From Halomonas halmophila (GTDB lineage Bacteria > Pseudomonadota > Gammaproteobacteria > Pseudomonadales > Halomonadaceae), in NCBI RefSeq assembly GCF_006540005.1, contig NZ_BJOC01000023.1, forward strand, positions 1-64,000: a stretch of 64,000 nt of DNA, written 5' to 3'. The first letter of the stretch is position 1, and each line of letters opens with the position of its first letter. Position numbers and translations under genes: made by a program. Shown one piece after another: positions 52,681-61,597 of the stretch. The notes under the pieces were generated by a model. The model was not told the origin of the DNA. It did no database searches and saw only the letters and a list, made by a program, of their open reading frames with translations.

Positions 52681-55398
52681 TTATCGGGATGTCATGGCCT
52701 CGCCCCAGCTTGCCACGAAGTCGGCGGGGGGCAACGGGCGCCCAAAGTAGTAACCCTGGGCCTGGTCGCAGCCCAGCCGGGCCAGTTCGCTGGCCTGTTT
52801 CGGCGTTTCCACCCCTTCGGCGATGGTCTGCATGCCCAGGCTGCGCGCCATGGCGATGATGGTTTCCACGATGGCGCGGTCGTGGGGGCCGTCGAGCATC
52901 TCGCGTACGAAGGAGAGATCGATCTTGAGGGTATCGGCGGCGAAGCGACGCAGGTAGGCCAGCGAGGAATAGCCGGTGCCGAAGTCGTCGATCGAGAGGG
53001 TGTAGCCGGCCTGGCGCAGGGCTTGGGTGATGGCGATGGCCTGTTCGGGGTCCCGCATGACGTCGCTTTCCGTCAGTTCCAGGTCGAGGGACGAGGTCGG
53101 CGTGTGGCGGGTCAGTTCGGCGATACGCCGGGCCAGGTCGGGGTCGGTGAATTGCTGGGCCGAGACGTTGACCGACAGCCGGCCCGGCAGGGGATGGCCG
53201 TTGCATCGCCAGGTGGCCAGTTGGCGAGCGGCCTTTTCGAGCACCCATTCGCCCAGTGGACGAATCAGCCCGCGCTCCTCGGCCAGCGGGATGAATTCCC
53301 CGGGGCTGACCCAGCCCCAGTCCTCGTCGTACCAGCGGCATAGCGCCTCGGCCCCCACCAGCTCGCCGCTGGCGAGATCGAACTTCGGCTGATAGTACAG
53401 CTCGAGCTTGCCTTCACCGAGGGCGAGGTGGAGTCGCTCGGTCATCCGTTGGTGGCGCTGCAGGGCCAGGGTCATCGAGGGGTCGAAGGGGCAGGTGCCG
53501 TCGGCCTGGTGCTTGGCGTGGTAGAGGGCGATGCTGGCGAACTTGAACAGCTCTTCGGGTGTGACGGCATCCCGCGGATACTGGGCGGTACCGATGCTGA
53601 CCGAGAGCGTGAAACGGTGGTGGTCGAGGGTGAGGGGGCGGCCCACGGCCTGGCGCATGCGCTCGAGGCATTGTGCCAGCTCCGGCGCCGAGGCTCTGGG
53701 CACCAGCAGGGCGAACTCGTCGCCGGAGAGGCGGGCCAGGCGCTCGTGCGGCGCCAGGGCGGATCGCAGCCGCCCGCCGAGGGTCGCGAGCAGCCGGTCG
53801 CCGACCTGATGGCCGAGGGTGTCGTTGATTTCCTTGAACCGGCGGATGTCGATCAGCAGCAGTGCCAGCGGGGTCTGGTCACGCTCGGCGGCCTGTCGCT
53901 GATGGCTCAGGTCTTCCATGAAGCGAATGCGGTTGGGTAGGCCGGTGGTGCCGTCGGTATAGGCCAGCTGGTGCATGCGTCGGTGGTCGTTGCGGCGTTC
54001 CAGCTCGGCGGCGGCGCCGTTGGAGAGAATGCGCAGCACCGAGGTGGCGAAGGCGTCGGCCTCCAGCGGCTGGCGATACAGCACCATGATGAAGCCGATG
54101 GGCTCGCCTCGGGTGTTGTCCAGCCGGCGGCCGATCCAGGCACAGGTGTCCGCCGGGAAGCCGGGTAGGCCGGAAGGGCCTTCGTGCTGGATCATGATCT
54201 CCTGTTCGTGGAGCAGCGTCGCGCAGGGCGTCCCGGCCAGGGGCAGGCGGCAGGGTGCCAGGCTGAGGCCATCGGAGAGGGCGCTGATCAGGCTGACGAC
54301 GGTCTCGTCGGGAAGGGGCGTGACACTGGCGTCTGCCCTGGAGGCGGGCTCCAGCAGGGCGACGAAGCCGGCGTCGGCCTCGAGAGTGCGGGTCAGGGTG
54401 CTTACCAGTTGATGGAAGTAGTCGTCGCCGACTCGGCTGGTGACGGTGGAGGCGATCTGCATCACCGCCTCCTGCACGCGCTGGGCCTCGTGCTGCTCGG
54501 TGATGTCGGTGATGAAGCCTTCCAGGCAGTCGACCTGGCCGTTGGCGTCGAACACCGCCTGGCCCTGTTCCCACATCCAGCGAAGGCCGCTGTTGGCGGT
54601 CCGCAGGCGGTAGACGACCTGGAACGGCTCTCGCCGGGCGATGGCCTGCTGCACGGCGTCGTCGGCGTACTGGCGGTCGTCCGGGTGAATGAGCTCGAGG
54701 TAGCTGATCCGCCGGTTATGGGTAAGATCCTCGGGGGAGTAGCCGGTCAGGTCGGTGGCCCCCTGACTGACCAGCAGCATGGTCCAGTCCGTGTCGTTGA
54801 GGCAGCGGTAGGCCATGCCCGGTAGATGATTGAGCAGGGTGTTCAGCCGGCGCTCGCTCTCGCGGGCATGGCGCTCGCTTGCCTGCAGAGCGCACTCGGC
54901 ATCTCGTCGGCCCAGTTCGGCACCAGCCTGGGTCGCGGCGATGCGCAGCAGCTCGTACTCCTGGTCGCTGGGCGCCATGGGGCGGTTGGCGAGGACGGCC
55001 AGCAGCCCCAGTTGGGCGCCGTCTGTCGTGAACAACGGCAGTCCCAGATAACTCTCGGCCTCGAGCTCCCGCAGCATGCGGTCATGGGGGAAACGGGACT
55101 GCACATTGCCGGGGTACAGGCACATTTCGTGGCTGGCCACCGTCTCGCAAGGCGTGCCGGCCAAGGCATATTGCACGTTTGCCAGATGTTGCCCCCGGGA
55201 CCAGATGGCCAGGGTCTGGGCCTTGTCGTCCCGCACTCGAGCGATCAGGACATGGTCGGCCGAGAGAAGCTGGGCCAGCCGCTCCACCAGTGTGTAGAAA
55301 AAGTCGTCGGAACCGCTGTGACCAAGCCCTTCGGCGAGTCGCCGGAAGGCCTCCTCGGCAGTGATCCGAGCAGGCATGGGTACACTCTCCCAGGTCAT
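52681..55398 (-). CDS. GAF-PAS-GAF-GGDEF-EAL c-di-GMP turnover protein
   Basis: A 905-residue soluble sensor enzyme. Order: GAF (about 25-165), PAS (about 185-300), a second GAF (about 305-465), GGDEF (about 475-640), EAL (about 655-890). Both GAF domains carry LAGTPC (79-84 and 387-392), suggesting internal duplication. GGDEF reads SGDEF (558-562), an allowed variant, with no RxxD I-site. EAL looks active: EAL 684-686, DDFGTG 804-809, LKID 824-827, EGVET 861-865, QG 881-882. It may make and/or degrade c-di-GMP. ATG 55398 has GGAG nine bases upstream; ATG 55377 is an alternative. It diverges from the PilZ-HD-GYP gene. Confidence 0.88.
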   Translation of the reverse strand: MTWESVPMPARITAEEAFRRLAEGLGHSGSDDFFYTLVERLAQLLSADHVLIARVRDDKAQTLAIWSRGQHLANVQYALAGTPCETVASHEMCLYPGNVQSRFPHDRMLRELEAESYLGLPLFTTDGAQLGLLAVLANRPMAPSDQEYELLRIAATQAGAELGRRDAECALQASERHARESERRLNTLLNHLPGMAYRCLNDTDWTMLLVSQGATDLTGYSPEDLTHNRRISYLELIHPDDRQYADDAVQQAIARREPFQVVYRLRTANSGLRWMWEQGQAVFDANGQVDCLEGFITDITEQHEAQRVQEAVMQIASTVTSRVGDDYFHQLVSTLTRTLEADAGFVALLEPASRADASVTPLPDETVVSLISALSDGLSLAPCRLPLAGTPCATLLHEQEIMIQHEGPSGLPGFPADTCAWIGRRLDNTRGEPIGFIMVLYRQPLEADAFATSVLRILSNGAAAELERRNDHRRMHQLAYTDGTTGLPNRIRFMEDLSHQRQAAERDQTPLALLLIDIRRFKEINDTLGHQVGDRLLATLGGRLRSALAPHERLARLSGDEFALLVPRASAPELAQCLERMRQAVGRPLTLDHHRFTLSVSIGTAQYPRDAVTPEELFKFASIALYHAKHQADGTCPFDPSMTLALQRHQRMTERLHLALGEGKLELYYQPKFDLASGELVGAEALCRWYDEDWGWVSPGEFIPLAEERGLIRPLGEWVLEKAARQLATWRCNGHPLPGRLSVNVSAQQFTDPDLARRIAELTRHTPTSSLDLELTESDVMRDPEQAIAITQALRQAGYTLSIDDFGTGYSSLAYLRRFAADTLKIDLSFVREMLDGPHDRAIVETIIAMARSLGMQTIAEGVETPKQASELARLGCDQAQGYYFGRPLPPADFVASWGEAMTSR

Positions 55399-55507
55399 GG
55401 ATGCTACTCCGGTGCCGTAGTGTTCGGCGTTATATCGAGAGAGTGCGGGTTATGGCGGTTATACGGCAAGCCCTGGGGGCCGGGTGCAAGACAAGTCAGC
55501 AAGGGAC

Positions 55508-55534
55508 TCAAGTTGTACAGGTGGCGGCCGATGT
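55508..55534 (+). promoter_or_regulatory. FliA (sigma-28)-type promoter of the PilZ-HD-GYP gene
   Basis: TCAA at 55508-55511, 15 bases, then GCCGATGT at 55527-55534 (6 of 8). It ends 44 bases before the predicted start and shares the TCAAGTT extension with the motA site. Confidence 0.65.
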
Positions 55535-55578
55535 ATTCAGCATCGTTCCACTGATAGCGAAAGGTGAGAGGCACAGGG

Positions 55579-57264
55579 ATGGTGGAGGACGGCTACGATC
55601 GGGTGGAAAGTCCCATGGAGGTCGAGGCATTGCTCGAGGCGCTGATGGCGCCGGGCGGCGCCTCGCTGCAAGTGGAGGACGCGGGCGGGGAGCCGCTACC
55701 GGTACTGGTGAAGGATCATCGGCCCGGTGAGGAGTTGCAGCTGGATATCAGCGCCATTCGCGAGATAGCGGGGACGCTGCAGCGCGGTCAGCCATTCCGT
55801 CTTTTGGGGCGCAGTCATGGAAAGTTGGTGCGGACCTCGACACTGACCATGCAGTCTTGCCAGGACGACGAGGGACGCCTGGTCTGTCGCAGTGACTATC
55901 CGCGCAGTCTTGAAGTCCTGCAGCGTCGTGAGACGTTTCGTGCCCAGTTGCGACTCGGCATGGAAGTTGGTGCGATACTGCGGAATACCGAAGCTGGCGG
56001 TCGCTCGATTCAGGGGGATCTCAAGGATCTGTCCCTGGAGGGGTGCCGGCTGGAATTGCCGTTATCAGCCAGTGGCTTGCTGGGAGAGGGAGCGGTGCCG
56101 CAGGAAGTCGAGCTCTGCTTCCCCGATGGTACACGCTACGTCATTAGTCGGGCGTCGTTGCGACACCGAAACGCGGATATGGTGCGTCGCGTAGTTCAGG
56201 CGGGCTTCAGGTTCGAGCAGGCAGGTGCTGAGCAGGAGCGCAAACTGTGGTATTTCGTGCGCGCTATCGAGCAGGAGGCGGCACGCCATGTCGAGGGCGC
56301 AGATGCCTCCAGGCAGCCATCACCCTTGTTCCTGGCATCGGTGACTGCTTCCCCCACGATAGGGCGTCGCAACATGTGCCGTTATGCCACGCCCATGGCA
56401 AAGCGACTGTCGCGTGTCGCCGACTACCTGGATGCCCAGATTCTCGAACTGCATCAAGGCGGCGAGGTTTCCTCGGTCCAGTTATCGCGGCACGCTGACC
56501 TGCTGCTGTTGCTGCATGAAGAGGATCGCGAGGCGTTGCTGTTCGCTACGCACTGTCTGCACGAGGAGACCCGGTTGGTTCGCCACTGCGTGAGCGTCGC
56601 AGTACATCTGCTCGATTTGCTGCAGGAGGTTTCACCGCCGCATGAGTTGTGCAAGGCGGTTGTGGCTTCGGCCATGCTGCACGATCTGGGCAAGGCGTTG
56701 TTGCCGGCCGATCTCTGGGAGCTGGCCGCGCCGAGTACTGATGATAAACAACGGATGCGCGAGCATGTCGACATTCTCCAGCCGCGCATGCGTCATTGTC
56801 ATTGGCTGGCCAGCGCGGTGCATACTTCGGTGGTGCAGCGCATCAATGAGCGCTTGGATGGCAATGGGTACCCACAGGGCCTGGGTGGCGAGACGCTGGG
56901 AGAACTTGAACGTGCTGCCGCCGTGGTCGATGTCGTGGACGCTATGCGACGCGACCGGGCTGATCGTCCCGCCTGGCGTCTTCAGGAGGTGATAAGCCAC
57001 CTGCTGACGCATCCCGACGCCTTCGATGCGCGCTGGGTGCGGCGCTATTTTCAGCGTTTCGGTCGCTACCCGATCGGCTCGCTGGTCCGCTTTTCGAGTG
57101 ACACTCTGGGTTGGGTCCAGGGGCTGGACGACAGCGGTGCTGTTGCTCGGGTGCAACTCACCGATACGATCGGACCGCCCACGGAAGAAATGGGTAAGGT
57201 CATTCAGGGCGACGTGAGCCAGCGCCTGGGAGAGGTGGTCGAGGAAGTCGTGGTAAACGGCTGA
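55579..57264 (+). CDS. PilZ-HD-GYP fusion protein, flagellar-brake-like N-terminus
   Basis: A 561-residue protein joining a YcgR-like N-terminal region (about 15-110), a PilZ domain (about 112-235) and an HD-GYP-like domain (about 325-470). PilZ has both c-di-GMP contacts: RETFR (117-121) and DLSLEG (150-155). In the HD-GYP part H336, H368-D369 (HDLGK), H396 and DGNGYP (427-432) are kept, but the usual HH of the HHExxDGxGYP motif reads I422-N423, so metal binding and hydrolysis are doubtful. It probably reads c-di-GMP and acts on the motor or a partner. It is transcribed toward fliD from a FliA-type promoter. Confidence 0.84.
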   Translation: MVEDGYDRVESPMEVEALLEALMAPGGASLQVEDAGGEPLPVLVKDHRPGEELQLDISAIREIAGTLQRGQPFRLLGRSHGKLVRTSTLTMQSCQDDEGRLVCRSDYPRSLEVLQRRETFRAQLRLGMEVGAILRNTEAGGRSIQGDLKDLSLEGCRLELPLSASGLLGEGAVPQEVELCFPDGTRYVISRASLRHRNADMVRRVVQAGFRFEQAGAEQERKLWYFVRAIEQEAARHVEGADASRQPSPLFLASVTASPTIGRRNMCRYATPMAKRLSRVADYLDAQILELHQGGEVSSVQLSRHADLLLLLHEEDREALLFATHCLHEETRLVRHCVSVAVHLLDLLQEVSPPHELCKAVVASAMLHDLGKALLPADLWELAAPSTDDKQRMREHVDILQPRMRHCHWLASAVHTSVVQRINERLDGNGYPQGLGGETLGELERAAAVVDVVDAMRRDRADRPAWRLQEVISHLLTHPDAFDARWVRRYFQRFGRYPIGSLVRFSSDTLGWVQGLDDSGAVARVQLTDTIGPPTEEMGKVIQGDVSQRLGEVVEEVVVNG

Positions 57265-57273
57265 GCATATTCC

Positions 57274-57300
57274 TAAAGTTCCTGGGGGCCTGGCCGATAA
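57274..57300 (+). promoter_or_regulatory. FliA (sigma-28) promoter of fliD operon
   Basis: TAAA at 57274-57277, 15 bases, a perfect GCCGATAA at 57293-57300; 12 of 12 consensus positions. It begins 10 bases past the stop of the PilZ-HD-GYP gene and 95 bases before fliD. Confidence 0.9.
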
Positions 57301-57394
57301 ATGAGAAAATAGCCCATTCGACAAGGCCTGCTCGTGGCATCGTTGCCGACGGCGCTTGTCAGACTGGCCCACTTCGTCTCGTTAAGGAAACGTC

Positions 57395-58771
57395 ATGGCG
57401 TCGATATCATCGCTGGGTATCGGGTCCGGCATGGACCTGAATGGCTTGCTGGATCAGTTGAAATCGGCAGAGCGCGAACAGCTCGAGCCCATTACCGCTC
57501 AGCAGCAGAGTTATGAAGCGAAGGTTTCCGCTTACGGGAAGCTGAAGAGCGCCTTGTCATCCTTTCAGGACGCAGCGGCCAAGCTCAACGGCGAGGAGCT
57601 TTACCAGAGCCTTTCCAGCAACGTGACCGGCGACAGCGTCACCGCGACTGCCTCCAGCGAGGCTCAGGCGGGGCGCTATGACGTGTCGGTGGACGAGTTG
57701 GCGCGCGCCCAGAGCCTGGCGTCCCAGGGCTTCGCCGAGCGTGACGCCGAACTCGGAGCCGGCAGCCTGACCATCGAAGTCGGCACCGGCGACGCTGCCC
57801 AGACCCTGAACCTCGACATCGCCCAGGCTGACAGTTCCCTCGAGGGCATCCGCGATGCCATCAATGCCGAGGGAACCGGCGTGACGGCATCCATCGTCAA
57901 CGACGGCAAGGACAACCCGTATCGCCTGGTGCTCACCAGCGACAAGACGGGTACCGAGTCGACCATCCAGTCGGTCGATTTCGCCAGCGACGCGAGCGAT
58001 GGCACCCTGGATGCCAAGCTCTCCTATGGGGTCGCCGATGCCACCATGGAGCAGACCGTGCAGGCCAAGGATGCGGCCCTGACGGTCAACGGCTTGAGTA
58101 TCAGCAGTCAGTCCAATCAGGTCGAGGGCGCCATTCAGGGGGTCACCCTGGAGATCGCCGAGACGGGCGACTCCACCGTCGAGGTCGAGCTCAACAATCG
58201 CGACCTGCGTGAGGGGGTTTCGGGCTTCGTCGATGCCTACAACAGCCTGCGTGGGACCATCGATTCGCTAACCAGTTTCAACGCCGAAACCGGCGAGGCC
58301 GGCGAGCTGCTCGGTGACAGCACTCTGCGCGGCATCGAGTCGAGGTTGCGTGACATCATCGGCGGGGAGGTCGGCGGTGGCGAGCTCAACATGCTCAGCG
58401 AGGTGGGGATCGACCTGGAGGTCGAGGGCACTCTGACACTCGATGACGACGCGCTCGATGAAACCATCATGGACAACCGGCAGGCACTGGCTGGCCTGTT
58501 TGCCGGCACCGGGTCGAGCGATGGGCTCACCGATACCCTCGATACGGCCCTGGAAAGCATGTTGAAGGAGGGTGGCACGCTCGATATCGCGACCAGCGGC
58601 GTGGAGTCGCGTATCGAGGGGCTCAACGAGCGATATACCCGCATGGAGGGTTCCATCGACCGGACGATCGAGCGCTATCGCAGTCAGTTCAGCCAACTGG
58701 ACGGCATGATTGCCAACATGAATCAGACCAGCACCTACCTGAGCCAGCAGTTCAGCGCACTCAGCGGTTAA
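57395..58771 (+). CDS. fliD: Flagellar filament cap protein FliD
   Basis: A 458-residue cap (HAP2). N-terminus MASISSLGIGSGMDLNGLLD and a C-terminal segment NMNQTSTYLSQQFSAL are family hallmarks; the middle is acidic. First gene after the strongest FliA promoter of the window, followed by fliS after 51 bases. Confidence 0.96.
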   Translation: MASISSLGIGSGMDLNGLLDQLKSAEREQLEPITAQQQSYEAKVSAYGKLKSALSSFQDAAAKLNGEELYQSLSSNVTGDSVTATASSEAQAGRYDVSVDELARAQSLASQGFAERDAELGAGSLTIEVGTGDAAQTLNLDIAQADSSLEGIRDAINAEGTGVTASIVNDGKDNPYRLVLTSDKTGTESTIQSVDFASDASDGTLDAKLSYGVADATMEQTVQAKDAALTVNGLSISSQSNQVEGAIQGVTLEIAETGDSTVEVELNNRDLREGVSGFVDAYNSLRGTIDSLTSFNAETGEAGELLGDSTLRGIESRLRDIIGGEVGGGELNMLSEVGIDLEVEGTLTLDDDALDETIMDNRQALAGLFAGTGSSDGLTDTLDTALESMLKEGGTLDIATSGVESRIEGLNERYTRMEGSIDRTIERYRSQFSQLDGMIANMNQTSTYLSQQFSALSG

Positions 58772-58822
58772 TATGACAGTCCGCCGACGTGAGCCGGGCG
58801 AGCGGGAGTAGAGGAGAGCGAG

Positions 58823-59239
58823 ATGACAGGCACATATGGCGCTACCTATGGGCGCGGCGCAAGCACCTACGCCAGGGTCGGGGTGGAGAGTGGCGTGATG
58901 TCCGCCAGTCCGCACCAGTTGATCACGATGTTGTTCGACGGCGCCCAGGCGGCCATTCGAGCGGCTCGCATCCACCTCGAGGCAGGCAACCTGGCGGAAA
59001 AGGGCAAGTCGATCTCCAAGGCGTTGGATATCGTCAACAATGGTTTGCTGGCGGCCCTGGACGGGGAGCACGGCGGCGAGGTGGCGGGTAACCTGGCGTC
59101 GCTCTACGAGTACATCGCCCGTCGTCTGCTGGCCGCCAATGCCCACAATGACGTCGGGGCTCTGGACGAAGCAGAGCGCCTGCTGGATGACATCGCCTCG
59201 GCCTGGCGGGACATCGAGTTTCAGGCTGCAGGAGCTTGA
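58823..59239 (+). CDS. fliS: Flagellin export chaperone FliS
   Basis: A 138-residue chaperone that holds flagellin unpolymerised before export. SASPHQLITMLFDGAQAAIRAA near residue 30 is diagnostic. Normal length. Three bases separate it from the fliT-like gene. Confidence 0.96.
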   Translation: MTGTYGATYGRGASTYARVGVESGVMSASPHQLITMLFDGAQAAIRAARIHLEAGNLAEKGKSISKALDIVNNGLLAALDGEHGGEVAGNLASLYEYIARRLLAANAHNDVGALDEAERLLDDIASAWRDIEFQAAGA

Positions 59240-59241
59240 GC

Positions 59242-59646
59242 ATGAGTCAGTTTCTCGATGAAGCGCCAGCCTCGAGCGCAGCCGTGCTCGATGTTTACAC
59301 CAGCCTGCTGACACGCAGCGAAAGCATGCTGGAAGCTGCCCTGGCGGCCGACTGGGAAAACCTGGTCGCTCAGGAAACCGAATACGTGCAGCAGGTGGAG
59401 CGGTTGTCGACCCTCGATGCCGGCGTCTCCCTGGGTGGCGAGGAACAGCGACACAAGGCCGAATTGCTGGAGCGCATTCTCGAGAATGACCTGGAGATAC
59501 GCCGCCACCTCATCCAGCGTCGCGATGAGCTGGGCGAGCTGATCGGTGTCTCCCGGCGGCAGCGCGATCTGCAGCGTACCTACGGGGCCGGCGCCAAGCC
59601 CGGCGTCATCGATGCCGGGTCGCGCTTTGGGACGGATTCGTCGTGA
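59242..59646 (+). CDS. fliT: FliT-like flagellar chaperone
   Basis: A 134-residue helical protein in the position of fliT directly after fliS. The N-terminal half (VLDVYTSLLTRSESMLEAALAADWENLVAQE) and the heptad-rich middle fit FliT, which chaperones FliD and can restrain FlhDC in enteric bacteria. FliT is poorly conserved, so position carries much of the call. Start ATG 59242 with GGAG is preferred over the TTG six bases upstream. Confidence 0.65.
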   Translation: MSQFLDEAPASSAAVLDVYTSLLTRSESMLEAALAADWENLVAQETEYVQQVERLSTLDAGVSLGGEEQRHKAELLERILENDLEIRRHLIQRRDELGELIGVSRRQRDLQRTYGAGAKPGVIDAGSRFGTDSS

Positions 59647-60704
59647 GCGGGATCACCCCGCTGCTGGACACGCTGCTGCACCAGGTGCTGGGCAAGCGCG
59701 CCGATGTGCCGCCACCCCGGGACCTGAATCAACCGGTCAAGCCGGTTGCACCCGGCGATGCGCCACGCGCCCTGCACAGCGATTCGCGACTCGACGCTCG
59801 TGCGCCGCCGGAGCGTGCAGCGCCCAGCACGCCGGAGGCACCACGTACCTACGGGCCAATAACGGGACCGGATGCCGCGACCTCCGCCTCGACCCATACC
59901 CATTTCAGTGCCACGGCACGGGCCATCGCCGATCTATTGCTGCGTTTCCCCGCTCCCACCTCGGTGGTGACTCCTGCCGCCCCCCTGATGAGCGCCGATC
60001 AGTCGATCTCGCCCTCCCAGCTGGCGCAACGCCTCGAGGGCAGCGTGCGAGACAGCGGGCTCTTCTACGAGTCACACCTGGCGCGCTGGTTCGTGGGGGG
60101 ACTGTCGCGTCAGCAACTCGAACGTGAGCCCCAGATGTGGCGAACCTTGACCTTTACTCCTGGGCAGGTATCGCCGTCACAAGCTGGCGCTTGGCCCATG
60201 GCGGGTGCCGCGGCGGTCTCCGGAGAAGCTGGATCTTCAGCCACGGAGGTGGCGCGTTCGTCGGCGGTCAACGCCATGGCCGGGCGCGAACCGGTCCATG
60301 AGCACTTGCAGGGGTTGGTCCGCCATCAACTGGAGATGCTGGCATCGCCGACGTTGCGTTGGGAAGGCGATGTCTGGAGTGGGCTGTTCATGGCGTTGGC
60401 GGTGCATTTACCCCCCGAGGGGCGGGAGCATCGACGCGAGGGCGGTGAGTCAACCTCGAGTGATCATGACGATGAAGAAGGGTCCTTCCGCTCCGAGCTG
60501 ACCCTGAAAATCGAGGGTCTGGGAGACATGAGGGTGGCCCTGCGAATGGGGGCGACGACACTGGGTGTCACCCTGCAGGTGCGTGATGCGACGATCCTCT
60601 CGAACCTGGTGACGGAGCTCGAGACGCTGCGCCAGCGGCTGGAGCACCATGGCTTCGAGCATGTGCAGTTGCGCCTGGAAAACTGGGGGGAGGAAGAGGA
60701 ATGA
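59643..60704 (+). CDS. Second FliK-like (Flg_hook domain) protein
   Basis: A 353-residue protein with a long variable, Ala/Pro-rich N-terminal half and a C-terminal domain (about 275-345) like the FliK Flg_hook domain: FRSELTLKIEGLGDMRVALRM, then LRLENWG. It is shorter than the true FliK at 36673 and lacks its HPAELG motif. It starts with GTG overlapping the upstream stop by four bases, and overlaps the small FlhB-like gene the same way. The pair looks like a substrate-specificity module; its role beside the canonical FliK is unknown. Confidence 0.75.
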   Translation: MSGITPLLDTLLHQVLGKRADVPPPRDLNQPVKPVAPGDAPRALHSDSRLDARAPPERAAPSTPEAPRTYGPITGPDAATSASTHTHFSATARAIADLLLRFPAPTSVVTPAAPLMSADQSISPSQLAQRLEGSVRDSGLFYESHLARWFVGGLSRQQLEREPQMWRTLTFTPGQVSPSQAGAWPMAGAAAVSGEAGSSATEVARSSAVNAMAGREPVHEHLQGLVRHQLEMLASPTLRWEGDVWSGLFMALAVHLPPEGREHRREGGESTSSDHDDEEGSFRSELTLKIEGLGDMRVALRMGATTLGVTLQVRDATILSNLVTELETLRQRLEHHGFEHVQLRLENWGEEEE

Positions 60705-60970
60705 CCGACGAGGACGCACGTCGACGGGCTGTGGCGCTGGCCTATGGCGATGATGACGCTGCGCCAAGGGTCGTGGCGCGTGGTTATGGCGAGCTGGCCG
60801 AGCGTATCGTCGAAGAGGCGCGACGTCAGGGCGTCCATGTCCACGACTCCTCAGCGCTGGTGGGTCTGTTGATGCAGCTCAACCTGGATGAAGAAATTCC
60901 GCCCAGGCTGTATCGTGTCATCGCCGAACTGCTGGTCTGGCTGCACGAAAGGTCCGCTGGTGAGCGTTGA
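60701..60970 (+). CDS. Stand-alone FlhB C-terminal-domain-like protein (FlhX type)
   Basis: An 89-residue protein matching only the cytoplasmic C-terminal domain of FlhB: AVALAYGDDDAAPRVVARG, AERIVEEARRQGVHV and EEIPPRLYRVIAELLVWLH. It starts after the place of the self-cleaving NPTH motif, which is absent. Similar free FlhB-C proteins are known in other bacteria (FlhX, Bacillus YlqH) and can sit beside a FliK-like protein, as here. It probably acts in the export switch. Confidence 0.85.
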   Translation: MTDEDARRRAVALAYGDDDAAPRVVARGYGELAERIVEEARRQGVHVHDSSALVGLLMQLNLDEEIPPRLYRVIAELLVWLHERSAGER

Positions 60971-61261
60971 AGGATGTTGGTTCGGGGTTCTTGATTACCT
61001 TTATTGCGTCCCTGCTGCTTTGTCATAGTTTGGTCTTAATCATGTGATTTCATGGAATTTTTCACCGCAAGGGCGGACACGTGACTGCCCCGGGTTGCGA
61101 CCGTTGGTGGCGCCATGTTGCATCCGCTGGCGAATTATAGACAATGTTGAACAAATGAAAAAAAATGGTCGTATGCTGTGCGTTGCGTGAGATGAAAGTC
61201 TTTCGGAAGGCAGGGCAGAATAGGCCATCCCGAATAAATAACGCATTAAAAGCAGGGGATT
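60971..61261. promoter_or_regulatory. AT-rich flhDC control region
   Basis: A 291-base non-coding spacer, markedly lower in GC than the surroundings, with runs such as GAAAAAAAATGG near 61157. It must hold the flhDC promoter. A TATAGA-like hexamer lies near 61136. A TGTGA...TCAC pair near 61042-61064 is too widely spaced for a CRP site. No regulator site can be assigned firmly. Confidence 0.4.
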
Positions 61262-61597
61262 ATGAAATCCAACGAATACCTGGATGAGATTCGTGAAATG
61301 AATCTTGCCTACCTCCTGTTGGCGCAGCGTCTGCTGAATGCTGACCGGGAAGAAGCCATGTTTCGGCTCAAGGTCGATGATGTCATGGCAGACTTTCTTG
61401 CCTCACTGGGTGCCCAGCAGCTTTCGAAATTGGCGAATACCAACCAGTTGTTGTGCTGTCTCGGTCATGCAGGCATCGAACCCCTGCGTCAGGTGGTCGA
61501 TAACCCCAGAGAGCAGGGGTTATCCCACTTTCATTCTTCATTGTTGATGGCGTCCCGGCCTCTGTCGACAGAGGAGGGGGACAGCCGTGTCGAATAA
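61262..61597 (+). CDS. flhD: Flagellar master regulator subunit FlhD
   Basis: A 111-residue FlhD, which with FlhC forms the D4C2 activator of class 2 flagellar promoters. EYLDEIREMNLAYLLLAQRLL at the N-terminus and ASLGAQQLSKLANTNQLLCCL in the middle are diagnostic. It overlaps flhC by 11 bases. Confidence 0.96.
   Translation: MKSNEYLDEIREMNLAYLLLAQRLLNADREEAMFRLKVDDVMADFLASLGAQQLSKLANTNQLLCCLGHAGIEPLRQVVDNPREQGLSHFHSSLLMASRPLSTEEGDSRVE

Noticed and set aside
61040-61066. TGTGA ... TCAC pair before flhD, resembling a CRP site
   Set aside because: The half-sites are about 14 bases apart instead of 6, so it does not fit a CRP operator.
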